Source of the DNA: Lumnitzera littorea
Taxonomy: Eukaryota; Streptophyta; Magnoliopsida; Myrtales; Combretaceae
NCBI GenBank assembly: GCA_024138015.1
Contig: JAMXBB010000008.1
Coordinates: 44,481,892-44,545,891, forward strand
Direction of reading: 5' to 3'
Length of the DNA stretch: 64,000 nucleotides
The notes under the pieces were generated by a model. The model was not told the origin of the DNA. It searched no databases and saw nothing but the letters and a program-made list of their open reading frames with translations. Of this stretch, positions 24,204 through 36,556 are shown piece after piece. Each line of letters begins with the position of its first letter. Positions within the stretch are counted from its first letter, which is position 1. The position numbers were made by a program, and so were the translations under genes.

Positions 24204-25808
24204 TAAACTAGACTCAATGTAAATAAGGACTAACAAGTGAATCGGTTCTTGAAAATAGTATAAATAGTAAGTTAATGTTGTATTCTATAAGGAGTTAGGT
24301 ATTAAGTACTAAACTAATCAAGTTTTCTCTTGAGCAAAGCTATTAAGAGTTGAATTAAAATGGAGTAAAAACTAATTAATAAAGTGAACACCAAATCAAA
24401 TGTCTTAGCTACACTATAAGGGTCCTAAGTCTAAGAGATGCAAAAAAATCAAAGTGAGATTTGCAAATATATTCTCATTTGAATTAATACGATGCCTTAA
24501 ATCGATATTTGAAATTGATCAAACTAGATTTAACTAAACTCACTGAAACTTACTCAACTTCCTAAGCAGCGGAATTTCAATTATAGTATAAATTGTCTTG
24601 TTAAGGTAATTTATCTATAATTCTTAGGTAAATAGCGATCTCCTCGTACCAGAATCACTACTTTAGTTAAAAATATGGTTCGAGCACATTCCCATAACTT
24701 GAACCATATTTCCAACCGTATTAAGTGTGTGAGTTCATGAATTTAATTAAAAGTCATATATTCCTATAATAATTTCTTTCATAAATTTAAGTTATATTTA
24801 TCACGAGTTATCGTAACCCTCTTGAATATTCTCTAACTCTATCTAACTAAAAAATGCTAACTAAATAATAATTAACTAGATGATGAATATAATAATTAAA
24901 TCTCCGATTACTCAATAATCAACATTGAATTGAGTCATTCAAGTAATAATTCATTAAATCCATCAATGCAAGATCCAATATATATTAAGCATAATATTTC
25001 ATCATAATATTCAAATGGATTAAGACATAGAACAATTGAAATAACAAGGAAAAAAAAATATCTTAATAGGTATATTTAAATTCGATTCTCAATACAAAAT
25101 CAATATATCTCGATACATTTGGAACTTGAGATGTCCTTTAATGCAGTAAAATAAAAGGATTTAATACCTTGAAATGAAAGAAAACATACTCTATTCTCCA
25201 ATATACTATTGTATATGAAGAAGAAGAAAAAAAAAAAAAACAACTGAACTCCTTGTGCACGAACTCGAGTCAAAGTTCCTATAACTTGATTCCTATTGGT
25301 AGCTATGCTTATAAAGGTAAGTCTAGTCTAAGGGTATTACTTGCTAAATTGAGACGATAAAGTACAAGCAACACTCAATTATTTAGGTCAATCTTACTAT
25401 TAATCCAATCAATTTCTATCCAAACGCACAAAATCAAGGTCACTACATACCCATACTAAAGAGCTTAAAGCTAGAAGTAGAATATGCTTTGAAATCCAAC
25501 TTGAGGTCTAATTGATAATATCAAGTATTAGTAAGTTATTACTATACTTTATTTGTCATTGATCCATTGTTAACTTAGTTTATAGCTATTAATTTGTGTA
25601 TTAGTAGTTAAGTCCAATAACTTTCTACATAAATTATGTCCATATAGTTTATGAGCCTTAAAGGGAAAAATGAGGCTAATTAGCTTCAAATAGAGTTAGG
25701 CCTACTAAGTTAAATAATTATTTAACTTAATCAAGAGTTATTACTACTAATTAGTCATTAAAAAATTTCTTTACTTAATTTAGGTGATATGAGCTTTAGT
25801 CTAGTTTT
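24204..25808. other. AT-rich repeat spacer
   Basis: I see no gene or clear element border. The AT content is very high, with an A-run of about 17 bases near 25225. The sequence at about 25640-25800 is partly repeated, in diverged form, at about 26085-26270 (shared GGCCTACTA, TTAACTTAAT and ATTAGTCATTA-like blocks). This suggests an old direct duplication interrupted by the element at 25809. Confidence 0.4.
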
Positions 25809-26031
25809 CATGGTTGTTAAAATCACGAGTCAAAAGTACATTTCTACAAGTTTATGGTTTTATAGTTTTTTTCTTAGTTAAAATGGATGAAAAATCATTT
25901 ATATATAGACTTTTGATAAAATTATGAATATTGATGTACAATTTTACAAACTTCCAATTTTACTGATTTTGTATGATTTTTTTGATTCTATGCATTCAAA
26001 TGAACAATAAAATTGTAATTTGACAACCATG
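25809..26031. mobile_element. MITE-like inverted-repeat element, copy 1
   Basis: The left end CATGGTTGTTAAAATCACG and the right end AAAATTGTAATTTGACAACC followed by ATG are inverted relative to each other. The inside carries TCTACAAGTTTATGGTTTTA and GATTCTATGCATTC, which recur in copy 2 at 27279. There is no coding capacity. The class (hAT or Mutator type) is not certain because I see no clean target duplication at this copy. Confidence 0.6.
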
Positions 26032-27278
26032 CCAATTGTAAAGTTTAAGGCTTCCTTACAAATTAAGGCCTATACTTGATATTGATTCAAACTTAAAATG
26101 AGCTTAATTGATGTTGGACTAAGTTTGGCCTACTAGACTAGTCAATTTACTAACTTAATTAAGATTGCTTAATATTACTCTAATAAATCAATTTTATCAT
26201 TAAGTAGATAAAATCAAAAGCTAAATTGTTTAATTATTCTGTTATTACCTTATATGAGCAGGGCTTTAGGTTAGCAAATTTATTTAATGGTGAATCAACT
26301 TAGTGTAAACCATATTTAGGTAAACCAACATTAATCCAATTCTTTAAATTATTATTATTAGGATAATTCCAACTTTGATGCCAAATTTTAATCCAAAATT
26401 GGGTTTTATATTTCTTTAATTTGATATTTCCAATTATCAAAATGAAACTTGAAGTTCAAAATCCAATTGAAAATGTTCATAGGAATCTTGTTGAAAAACA
26501 TCTTTTTAATGAACACGGGCCATTAAGATAAATAAAAAGGAGACTTTTCAAGAGCACTTCGGAGGTTCTTATGAAAATTCATGAACAACTTGAATTTCTT
26601 CAAAAGTTTTCAAGATTAGAGAAATATAAAGTTGTAGTTTGAAATTCATGATAGAACTAAATGTAACACAATCTATTACAAAATCGTATCAATGGCACTA
26701 AACAAACTCAATAATGTTGAATTGTTTGGAAAATGTAGTCTTTAAATTCATCTCATAGCATACTTGACCAATTTCAAAGATTAATGCCAATACACCAATA
26801 CATATGCTTCATAACTCATTTCTAGCATCAACCATACTTATAATCATCAAGTAATTCATTAGGAATCCAATTCACTATCAAAACCAGTCATTGAAAACTT
26901 CAAAAAAAAGCTGGAATTTTAGAAAAATTAGATCACTTGACTTATTCGTTCAATATATCAAACATTAAGAGTTAAGACATGGTATTGAATATATATGCAT
27001 CATTTATCACCTAAAACAATTTCTAAACCTAAAATTAACAAGATAAACATTACATAAACACTAAATCAAGAGGAAAAATCAAGCACTAAGTTTAAAGAGG
27101 GGTTATAACATGAACTTAGAGAGGGAAACGTCTAACTTCACATAATATAAATTTATTCCCTTTTAACCAAACTTTGTCTAACCCTTAGATTAAGATGTAG
27201 AGGAGCCTATTAACACTTAAACTAGGCAACTCACTCCTTAATAACACTCTTAGGTCATGGCAAAGTAAGGGTTGTGCA
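26032..27278. other. AT-rich repeat spacer between two related elements
   Basis: I recognise no gene. It contains the second half of the diverged duplication described for 25640-25800. The rest is unassigned AT-rich sequence. Confidence 0.4.
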
Positions 27279-28002
27279 CATAGTTGTCAAAATTGCGATT
27301 CAACCTATATGATTCTACAAGTTTACGATTTTAAAAGGTCTTTCCAAATTAACTTGTATATAAAATTGTTCTCTCATAAAAACTTACGTTATTAAGCAAT
27401 TTTATGTATTAAACTCAATAGAAATTTATATTTTTAACCAAGTTTATAATTTTACATATATAAGTCGAATGAATAAAAAATAAGAAATATATAACTAAAC
27501 TTCTATTATCCCATTGACTATTAGGGCATTAAATCATCTTCTCTATCCTATTCTAATTTTTTTTTTTCTCTTTCCCCCCTCTCCTAGTCCCTTCTTTGAT
27601 ATTTATAATCTTTATTTAGGTTTTGACTCAAATAGAAAAATTTATTAAAAAAAACCATACATTTAATTTTATACCATTAATTCAATTCATTGTTTTATTT
27701 AAAGACAAAATAATGAAAAAAAAAAATTTTTTTGACCCTACTTATCCTTATTTCATAAATGCTAGATTATAGATTGAAAACCTCTCTATAGAAAAAGAAC
27801 TAAATTTTTCTATTTTTTTTTTTTTACTTTCATAATATATTTCAAGTTTTTTATAACTACCATAAGCAAATCTATGGTTTTTTAAAAGTTATTTTACATA
27901 AGTTGTAAAAATTTACTTTTCTATGTTTTGATTCTATGTTTCGATTTTACAGATCCTCTACCAATTCTAGGTGAAATCACAAATTTGACAAATTTGGTTA
28001 TG
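27279..28002. mobile_element. MITE-like inverted-repeat element, copy 2 (enlarged)
   Basis: The left end CATAGTTGTCAAAATTGCG and the right end CACAAATTTGACAAATTTGG followed by TTATG are inverted relative to each other. TGCACA stands on both sides (27275-27280 and 28001-28006) and may be part of a target duplication. TTCTACAAGTTTACGATTTT and GATTCTATGTTTCGATTTTA link it to the copy at 25809. This copy is about 500 bp longer because of a T/C-rich central segment near 27560-27600. Confidence 0.55.
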
Positions 28003-29339
28003 CACACTTATCATTTTAAAGTTATAAATTTGCACGTGTATGAATCAAGCATCAAGAAATTATTAAGGTTGACTTATTAAACCACTCTAAATATCAAATC
28101 ATCAAATTAAAATCCTCACAATGCTATTTGCACTCCCTATTGTGCAATACAAGCTAACATTTTCAAACTTTAACACACATGCTTTTTCTCAAGAGATTAA
28201 GCACCTTAAAATATTAGCTTGTAATATTACAAATGCACAAATGACATATTTAAACACCTTAAAATATTACATAACTTCTTTTTCTCAAGAGATTAAAAGC
28301 TTACCTTCTAAGAGTTCTTGTGAAGTTACTCCAATTGATCTTGACAGGTACTCCTTAAGTGATGGTTTCCTTTGATTTTTCCTAAGTTTCAAGTGAAAAT
28401 CAACTTTCAAATTAACATTTTCAATAATTGAGCTAAATAAACCAACTTGGGAAATCTTTGACAAATCACCTTTAAGGATAAAGATGCATGCACTACTTTA
28501 AGGAACTCAGTTCGTTAAAAAGCCTCCTTCTTCTACTTTAACACTTAGGTTAAGCATAGAAATAAGTAAGGTTTTAGTTACTTGAGAAAAGCTAGGGTTT
28601 TAACTTAGAGGAGGTTAGGGTTTCTAGGGTTTTACTTACCTTAAGCTCTTTGGATGTACAACAACTACAAGAAGGCTTTGAAAACCCTAGCATTTAGCAA
28701 GCATGATTAACTAATAGGGTTGTTGTGCACTAAACCTTGGGTAAATATCATTGTAGGGCCTACTTGCTTTAGATTTGTACTAACTTGTTTAAAAGGTAGA
28801 ACAAAAACCTAGTCGTGTTTTACTTGACAAAAAACAACACCACTTTTAACATTTTAAGACACTTAATTTTGTATTAGAAACATAATTTTAAACCAATACT
28901 GTTGAAATTAAACTTAGGAGCAATGTGTTTATTTTCAAAAATGACCCCTAAATTTTAGGAATTCTTTTTTATTTAAACCTTGGAAATTTTTTTTTTTATT
29001 GGATTGGGTATTCCTTTCCTACCTCTTTAAAATAAATTTTCTCAGTCAATTTTACCTAATGCCTTAAATTACTTGAGATGCTTGATCTTCCTCACGTCTC
29101 ATGGCGTTTCTCATTCCATGTTGCATTGTATTTGAACGTACTTGATCACTTTGTTTCTTAAGACCTTTTCTTTTTTTGTCCATAATCTTGATCGGATACT
29201 CGAAAAATGTCAAATTTACTTAAACGTCTAGCTAAGTCAACTCTATAACTAAATTTAGATCAGGTATACATTTCCTTAACAAAAAAAAAAAAAAAAAAAG
29301 AAAGGAAAAGAAAGGAGAAAGACACTTTAGATATCATAA
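28003..29339. other. Repeat spacer downstream of the gypsy remnant
   Basis: TTTTTCTCAAGAGATTAA occurs at about 28183 and 28290 and ACACCTTAAAATATTA-like blocks recur beside it, so a local duplication is present. A long A-run lies at about 29281-29299. If the pol remnant that follows was a full element, its minus-strand 3' LTR should lie here, but I could not fix its ends. Confidence 0.4.
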
Positions 29340-30845
29340 GCCTTAGATAGGCTTGGGGGTAAAGGCAAACAGTGAGCAAAAGGTTCAAATCTATTTAAGA
29401 TCTCAAAAGGACTAATATACCAAGGGTTTACTTTCTTTTCTCTCCAAATCAAACTACATCTTTAGTCAATGATACTTTTTAGAAGTAAATTTCTCCCACA
29501 TCAAATTCCAAGGGTCTCCTCCTTTTCTCTACATCAGTCTTATTCTTGGTTTGGGTCATTAGTATTGTTTGCTTAATAACCTATACTTTATCAATAGCTT
29601 ATTGTACTAAATGTAGCCTTAATAGTGCTCTTTCATTGACTTCATCCCAATAGACTGAGGATCTACATTTCGTCCCATATAAAGCTTTCTACTACACCAT
29701 CAAAATAACAACTTGATACCCATTGTTATATATCAAACTTTACAAGTAGTAGATACCATTAAAGTCCAATGCATAAACCCTTAACATATCTTCTAGAATC
29801 TAAATTATATGCTTAAACTAGCCATCCATCTAGGGTGGAAGGTCGTACTAAACTGTAATTTTGTCACTAAAGCCTAGTGTATGCTCCTTCAAAATCTATT
29901 AATAAATCACAGGTCCATAACTAATTCGATCAATGTTAGCACTCCATGAAGTCTAATAATCTCCTAAATGTATGTGCCAACTTATAATGGTATGAAGTGG
30001 CTAGACTTAGTTAATTGATAATCACCTAAACTACCTCATTGCCAACTATAGTCTTAGGTAAGGCATTAACAAAATCCATACTGATGTTCTCTCACTTCCA
30101 CTAAAGAATCAGTAATAGCTAAAGTTTCCTTAGTGACCTTTAATTTTCAATTCTTCTCTACTGGAATCTCAAGTATTTGGCTACAAAATCTATAATTTCT
30201 CACTTCATATTATTCCACTAACAGTGATTATTTGAGTCCTTATAGATTTTGATGATTCCAAAGTATATTATATAACTAAAGAAAGAGATTCATTTAAATT
30301 TTCCCCTTAGGCTTCTTTAATCTTTTCAAGCAATATTCGTTGTAATCTTAAGCTAGTAATCGCCACCTTGACTCTATCTATTATAATTTCAATGTTTATT
30401 CTCCTCAAGTCTTCTTTAATCCACTTTTGGCTTGTAGTCAATATTGCCATATTCATCTATCTCTTTATACTCAGGACATCCATTAACATATTGGCTTTTT
30501 ACCAAGTAATATAAGATTTCTAGGTCATAGCCCTTAATTGGCTTAAGTCATCTTTAATATCTCATATGGAGTTCTTCTTGGATAAAGATTTATTTCAAAT
30601 TCTAATGATATGATTGTTTCTTAAATCTCTTACAATGCAAACAATGTCTCCACAATTTTACACCAACACCATTGCAACCAACATTAGAACATGAATTGGA
30701 TAATTCTTCTTATATGCCTTAAATTTTTAAGAAATGTAAGCAATCACTCTATCTTTTTGCATTAAAACACATCTTGAACCTTAGATCGATGCATCATTGA
30801 TTACTATATATTCTTTCCCATTAACAGCCATGAGAGTTATACTAA
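29340..30845 (-). mobile_element. Degenerate Ty3/gypsy pol (RNase H and integrase), minus strand
   Basis: On the minus strand, from high to low coordinates, the order is as follows. GKEYIVINDAS lies near 30785-30840 and KNYPIHVLMLVAMVL near 30645-30720, both from the RNase H region. KANMLMDVLS lies near 30470. YNNGYQ with ALYGTKCRSSVYWDEV lies near 29640-29735, in the integrase C-terminal part. VEKRRRPLEFDVGE lies near 29480-29555, and NPWYISPFEILNRF near 29370-29440 (GPY/F-type module). The order is that of plant Ty3/gypsy pol. Frames change repeatedly and stops are common, so the element is dead. Reverse transcriptase, protease and gag are not recognisable. Confidence 0.82.
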
Positions 30846-31100
30846 TTCCCTCTTTTAATTTCTAAATATTCTTCTAATACCAATCATTCCATTAGAACTT
30901 TATGTTTTTCTATGTCATTAGGGTCATTAGTGCCACTAATTTTGAAAATCACCATCTTAGGTCGCCAACATGTCTTATATAGTCATGCCACCATCGCTTC
31001 ATCAACTCTACCTTCATTACTCCATAACTTTTGACATTAGGACCAACATAACTCAACCATCATTTATACCTAACTACTTCGGCAATGCTCATCCCGTTTC

Positions 31101-31142
31101 CCCTTTAACCTTTAACCTTTAACCTATAACCTATAACCTATA
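31101..31142 (+). repeat. 7-bp tandem repeat CCTTTAA/CCTATAA
   Basis: About six units of period 7 occur, three CCTTTAA followed by CCTATAA variants. The period equals that of the plant telomere repeat CCCTAAA but the sequence differs. I treat it as a plain heptanucleotide microsatellite. Confidence 0.7.
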
Positions 31143-34100
31143 CTAATATAAGACCATATTACCATAAGGATACCTCTTTTGATTAGAGTTGTCATAATTA
31201 CACTATTGTGATTGTCACCACCATCAATAGTAACCCTCCACGATCTTGGTGGTAAGTATTAAGATGGTTAATGGTGGTAGAAGGGGGGATGAGGTTATAC
31301 TAGTGATGTCAGTACGATATTGGTAAAATTGTTTAGGTATTAATAACAACATTGTTGGTTACAATGAAGATGGTAGGATTGGTACTTTGGTAATAATGGT
31401 CATAGTTAGAGTAAGGTAAATGAGGTAATGATATTATAGAGGTGATAATGATGGCATTAGATGTAGTACTATGAAAGTAAGGTTATGATGATGGAAATTG
31501 TTGTGGTATTTCAATAAGTTTTTTAAAGATTTTTTTCCTTCGATGAAAGAAGGAATTGAAATACATGACCATGAACTTACATTGGGGGTTTTGAATTTGG
31601 GTGGGGAGATAGATGTCAAGTGCATAAATTGGTTTTAAGCATGATTTGATGAAAATTAATGATTTCTAACAAAATTTAGCAATTAAGTGAAAGAAAAAAA
31701 AAAAGAGAGTAAACAATAGATAAAGTGTTGTAAATTAAAGTGACAGGGGATTAAATCAAGCTTAGATTGGATGTGAAGTTTGAATTGCTGTTAATTCTGC
31801 ACAATCATACGATTGCCTCCTAAGTGATGTCTTCACACATTTTTATTAATCACTGTAATTAAAGGTTCAAAATCCAATTGTTTCACACACCAATACATGT
31901 GTGGTGTTTTCACAAATAAATTACAAATAGAAGCTCTCTTGCACTACACTTAGCTCTCACTCAATGTTTTGCAAATTGATGAATATAAGACAAGAATACA
32001 AAGAGAGTGTTACAAAGTTATTTGATTGTAAGGAAATGCTTTGTTTTTGTCTAAGTCAAGTTTATATAGGTTTTTTCAACTGTTGGGAAAAAGTTGGCTT
32101 TATAAGGTACAAGAGATTATGTAGTGACGACTACTTTTTGTACTATCATTTCAATGATCATTAAGTTACCTCTCCATAATACAATAAAAAGTAGTTATGC
32201 TAAATTGGCTAGTAATTCGATGGCAAAGGGATCATTAGCATCCTAGCTTTCTAATGATAGTGATCTTACTGTCTAATCAGTAGCTATACTTAAAAGAGTT
32301 GTAATTGACTAAATTACTGTCTAGATGAGAAGGCCTCTTATTGTCTAGCTAGTAGTCTCTATATAGCCACATACTTGAAAATAATTTGTTGAAAATGTTT
32401 TAGAACATAACTCAGGCTTTTACATTAAATAAAGAAATAAAATCGAAGTACTCTAGTAAAATGATTGGAATTAATAAGGTAAGTTAAGTACAATCAATTT
32501 ACTCAATTTGTTTAATCACAATTAAATACAAACCTTTCAATTTAATATAAATCACTATTTATTATCTTTATGTATAGAGTTTTCTTATTAAATATATGCT
32601 ATGTACTAAAACTATAACTAAACGAAATAATAGGTAAGAATATAAACAAATCGAATTAAATAGTATAGTATTGAGTTGGAGCTCAATTTAAAGGTAGAAC
32701 TTGAGTTTTGCTTAAAATGATATTTGACAAAGTTGAGCTTAATTCAACCAAACTTTTTTAGACTTGATTGTATGAAAAATTTTACATCCCCTTTAAATTA
32801 ATTTATGTTGAAGTTAGAACTATATTTAAATTCAATAAAATTTTATATGCATTGAAGATCCATTCCACTTTACGAGCTCAATCTATTGAATCACTAATTT
32901 CAAGATTGAATTTGACTTGATAAACTATATGATTGGTTTGTGTTTGAGTTTAGCTTGATCATGATTGAAATACAATCTAGCATATGTTGAGTTAAACTCA
33001 AATAGTTTGTATACACGCTTGGTTCATTCTCTTAATAAAAATAATATTTCTAAAAAAAACGAAATAGTTATTCACTTAAAGTAAGATGTAATTTTTTATG
33101 CTCCATGCACCTTTAATGAATAATTAAGGAAATGATTCAATGGAATCAAAATTAAGATTATCTCTTGAAATATTTCAAAGGGAACAAATAGTGATCTAGA
33201 AAATTGTTTACAAAATCAAGATAATTTCCTCTTTGCTCTTTAGAATGCCAATGATAATATTGAATTATTCCTTTAAAAAATGTTGCAAATAATGTAAAAA
33301 AATCAAATCATATGATTTTTAACTAACATTAAACAAAATACAAAAGTTCCGTTGTTTTAAATGGCTTTGATTTCGAAACATTTTTTTTCTACAATTTCAA
33401 TAACCTAACTGTGTATCTATATATATATATTATTTAAGTTAGAGAGGCATTAAATAATCGCCATATTATTTATTCATGATATTCCATGAAATGCCCAATA
33501 ATTAAAACCATTCATTCAATAAACAATAAATATTGTTAAGGATATTATAATAAGTGATACTTGATGGTTTCATTCAATAGTCTTAATCTTTCTCTATCTT
33601 CCATGTTTCTATCATTTCAAAATTACATAAGATAACTAGATTTATTGTTCGACCATTATGTCTAATATTCATCAATCTTTCTCACGTTCCCACCCTTTCA
33701 AAATTGGAACACATATGCAAAATTAATATTCAACCATCCACATCTACTTCACCTAAATAGTCATACATTTCTAATATTTTAGCCATTATTCAACATGTCT
33801 ACAATTGCCTAACTTTTTCATAATTTAAATTAAAAAATAATTAAGAAAGTTACTTTTTATTGTTTCATGAGTTAAATATTTAATTTATGTTTTCTTTAGT
33901 ATTTTTTTATAGATAATCATATTTTTATCATTTTTATTAACACTTTATATGTAATTATTTTTGTACTCACAATATGGTTGCATTGTCCTTTAGTATAATA
34001 TTAAAAGATAAGAACCTCTCTTTAATGTCATATGATTGCTAGATCTATTGTTTTTCTTTTCTTTTCTTTTTTTTTTTGTTTTTTTAATTTTACCTAAGTA

Positions 34101-34440
34101 ATCTTCTCCGCCATAATGTCAATGGGAAACGTAGACTTTTATTTTCTTGTAAATATGACATATCCATTCAGTTAGTTTGATTAATTATTTTTAATTTTAA
34201 ATTATGCACATTATAGATGCGCGATCCATGATATTAGATTACGTATCTCTAGTTTTATATTTATTCTTCAGCCACTTTACACAGTTAATAACACTTGTAT
34301 TTTTCACTACAAAGGAAATTCTCTCTAGAAATGTTAAAATAGCACATCCTCCAGCTCAGCAGTAACTCCCGTGAAAAACAGAACAAGAAACACGCACACT
34401 CTCTCTCTGCGGAAAAATGGCTGAAGCATATTTACACATG
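31143..34440. other. AT-rich spacer upstream of the C2 gene
   Basis: I see no gene. From 31200 to 31640 there are many GGTGGTA/GATGGTA-like trinucleotide phrases but no domain. From 32400 on it is ordinary AT-rich sequence with short T- and A-runs (for example TTTTCTTTTCTTTTC near 34050). The distal promoter of the C2 gene must lie in the last part, but I see no motif I trust. Confidence 0.4.
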
Positions 34441-34461
34441 GCCAAAACCTATACCCACCCT

Positions 34462-34667
34462 AATCTTATATATATCCACCTAAATTGAACCGGCCGGTTT
34501 AACCCACTTTGTTTCCCTCTCGGTCAATCCCCGCCCGCCGGCGCTCCGCATTCGTCCTTTCCCGGAAGATAAACACCCCCAAACTTTTCCCATCCGTCAA
34601 CTTTTCTGGGAAAATTAGAGAAAACCACCCGATATCCAAAATCCAGTTCTTGATCCCAAACCGATTC
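34462..34667 (+). promoter_or_regulatory. Core promoter and 5' leader of the C2 gene
   Basis: ATCTTATATATATCCACC at about 34462-34479 is a good TATA element. The leader that follows is GC-rich compared with its surroundings. The frame upstream of 34668 is open back to about 34509 but has no ATG before 34668, so I read that part as leader. Confidence 0.6.
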
Positions 34668-36556
34668 ATGGAAGAAAGTACGGTTCTTGAAGTCCACTTA
34701 ATATCCGCTCAAAACCTGAAACCCCCGTCCGTTAACATGCGTAAAACCGAGACGTACGCAATGGTATGGGTCGATCCAAGCACGAAGCTACGGACCCGAG
34801 TGGACCGGGTGGGGTCGGAGAACCCGACATGGAATGACAAGTTCTTTTTCCGGGTTTCGAAGGAGTTCATGGAGAGTGACACGTCAGCTGTGACGGTTGA
34901 AATATATGCGGTTGGTTATATAAGAGACTATCTAGTTGGGACCGCACGTTTGCTCCTCAGCAACGTCATCTCATCTCCTGACTCCGGCGACGCCGCTTCA
35001 CCGTCGTGCACGGCTGTCGGGATCCGCCGACCTTCTGGAAAGTGAGTAATGGAAATTAAAACCCTCCTTGATGTCATCCAAACTTTGACATTCGCTATTA
35101 ATATATTATTTTTTAAAATATTTTTTATTAATAAAGAAATTTTATACTTTTTATGTTTTTGTTATAAGTTTTCTTTTTCATTTTTTTTTTGGGCCAAGTT
35201 TTTATTGTACGTTTGCTCTGGTGAAAATTATATTGGAAAGCAGAGTTTTTTTTTTTTTTGAAGAAAATTTAGAATTTTTCTTTTTGATTGGGGGAATCGT
35301 TAAGGAACTACAACATGCAAAATTAGAGATAAATTGGCAATAAGCTTAAGTTTAGGATGTGAACGCTCTTTTTTTTTAATTGTAAATTATAGCAAATCAT
35401 GGTGGAATCAATATATGAATAGCACTTAAAATTGAATGAATTAGAAATAAATAAACCCAAACAACATTACAAACAGGCATATTATATATAACTGGCCAAA
35501 AAGTATATAAAAAAATATAGTAGGGATACACGTCAATTTTGGGGGGAACATAGGATTCATTATATAGTTTAGAAGGGAAGATAAAGTTAACGTGACTAGT
35601 TGAAGAATGCTATACTTAGGTAAGATCTCTAATCAATTCATATCATAATTAAGAATATGTTTATGGAAAACTTTTTCTTAGGACCTTTTCGATAATTATT
35701 ATAATCAGAATTTAGAGATCTTATTGAAGTAGCCTAAAAAAACTAGGGTTACTGATTTTGAGCGGCAATTGATGTTCTGAAAAAAAAATGTATCGTTTGA
35801 TGTCTATGGTTTGTAGTCAACCATTATGTCCATTATTAAAGGATTTTCAATTTTTAAAATAGGGAGTCATTTTTGTCTTGATATTTTTTGTGATTGTTTA
35901 CTATTATTCTCGAAACCGACAAATACCATTTGCTCTCAGGCATCCATCAATGCTGAAAGGTACTAGTCTATTATTACTCAAACATTACAAGAAACAGCGA
36001 AAAAAAAAAAAAAAAAATACATCCTAAATATTTAAACTAATAATGTAGCTTATAGTTGAGGATTATCGTATAAAAAAATTAAAAAATATTCTAGTAAAAC
36101 ATATAAACTATAGTGTTACATCAACACGAAACCTATATAATACTTGGAAATTGATTTTTTAACAGGATACAAGGGGTGTTAAACATAGGGACCATGGTGA
36201 TGAACGGCTTAGATTTTACAGCCCTGAGAGGTGCATCAGCAATTGGGTACCGTGACCTCATGGGGAAGGCGCGCGGTCGGAGCAGCAAGAAGAGGGTTGA
36301 GACCGTGACCGTGAGCGTGAGCGTGAGCGTGAGTGCCGAAGATCTGAGGATGGAATCCAGTACCGAGTCGTGTGAGAATTCTACCTCGGACTGTTGTGAT
36401 TTTTCAGACGGTTGCGAGTCCACCACCTCCTCCTCCTCTTCCACCGCATCAACTGTACTCAAGGACTGGAATGGTATCCGAGAGCTGGCCGGAAAGAGCG
36501 TAAAGCAATCGGTGTGTGGGCGTGGATTTTTGTGTGGGCTGTTAATACAGAGATGA
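34668..36556 (+). CDS. C2-domain protein (At4g01200-like)
   Basis: There are two exons, 34668-35041 and 36166-36556, across a 1,124-bp GT-AG intron (AAA|GTGAGT, TTTAACAG|G). The split codon AA|G is Lys125 and the product has 254 residues. Residues 5 to about 155 are a plant C2 domain: LEVHLISAQNLKPP, YAMVWVDPSTKLRTRV, SENPTWNDKFFFRV, VEIYAVGYIRDYLVGTARLL, IRRPSGKIQGVLNIG and the family's SAIGYRDLMGK at 149-159. In loop 1 the usual Asp ligands are absent (KTETYAMV), and loop 3 keeps only Asp87 of the normal cluster. Calcium binding is therefore doubtful. Residues 160-225 are low-complexity with a (Val-Ser)n run and a Ser run, probably disordered. The C-terminus has a small Cys-containing motif, VCGRGFLCGLL. 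It probably binds lipid or membrane partners, but no target can be read from sequence. It follows the glycosyltransferase gene in the same orientation, as I recall for At4g01210 and At4g01200. Confidence 0.88.
36302..36334 (+). repeat. Coding hexanucleotide repeat (GTGAGC)n
   Basis: ACC-GTG-ACC-GTG then AGC-GTG repeats inside exon 2 of the C2 gene encode alternating Val and Ser (residues 171-181). The 6-bp period keeps the frame when the number of units changes, so length may vary between alleles. Confidence 0.8.

Noticed and set aside
31101..31142. A true interstitial telomere
   Set aside because: No unit matches CCCTAAA exactly, and the tract is only about six units long.
34509..34667. N-terminal extension of the C2 protein
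   Set aside because: The frame is open but has no ATG upstream of 34668, and the C2 domain begins a few residues after that ATG.
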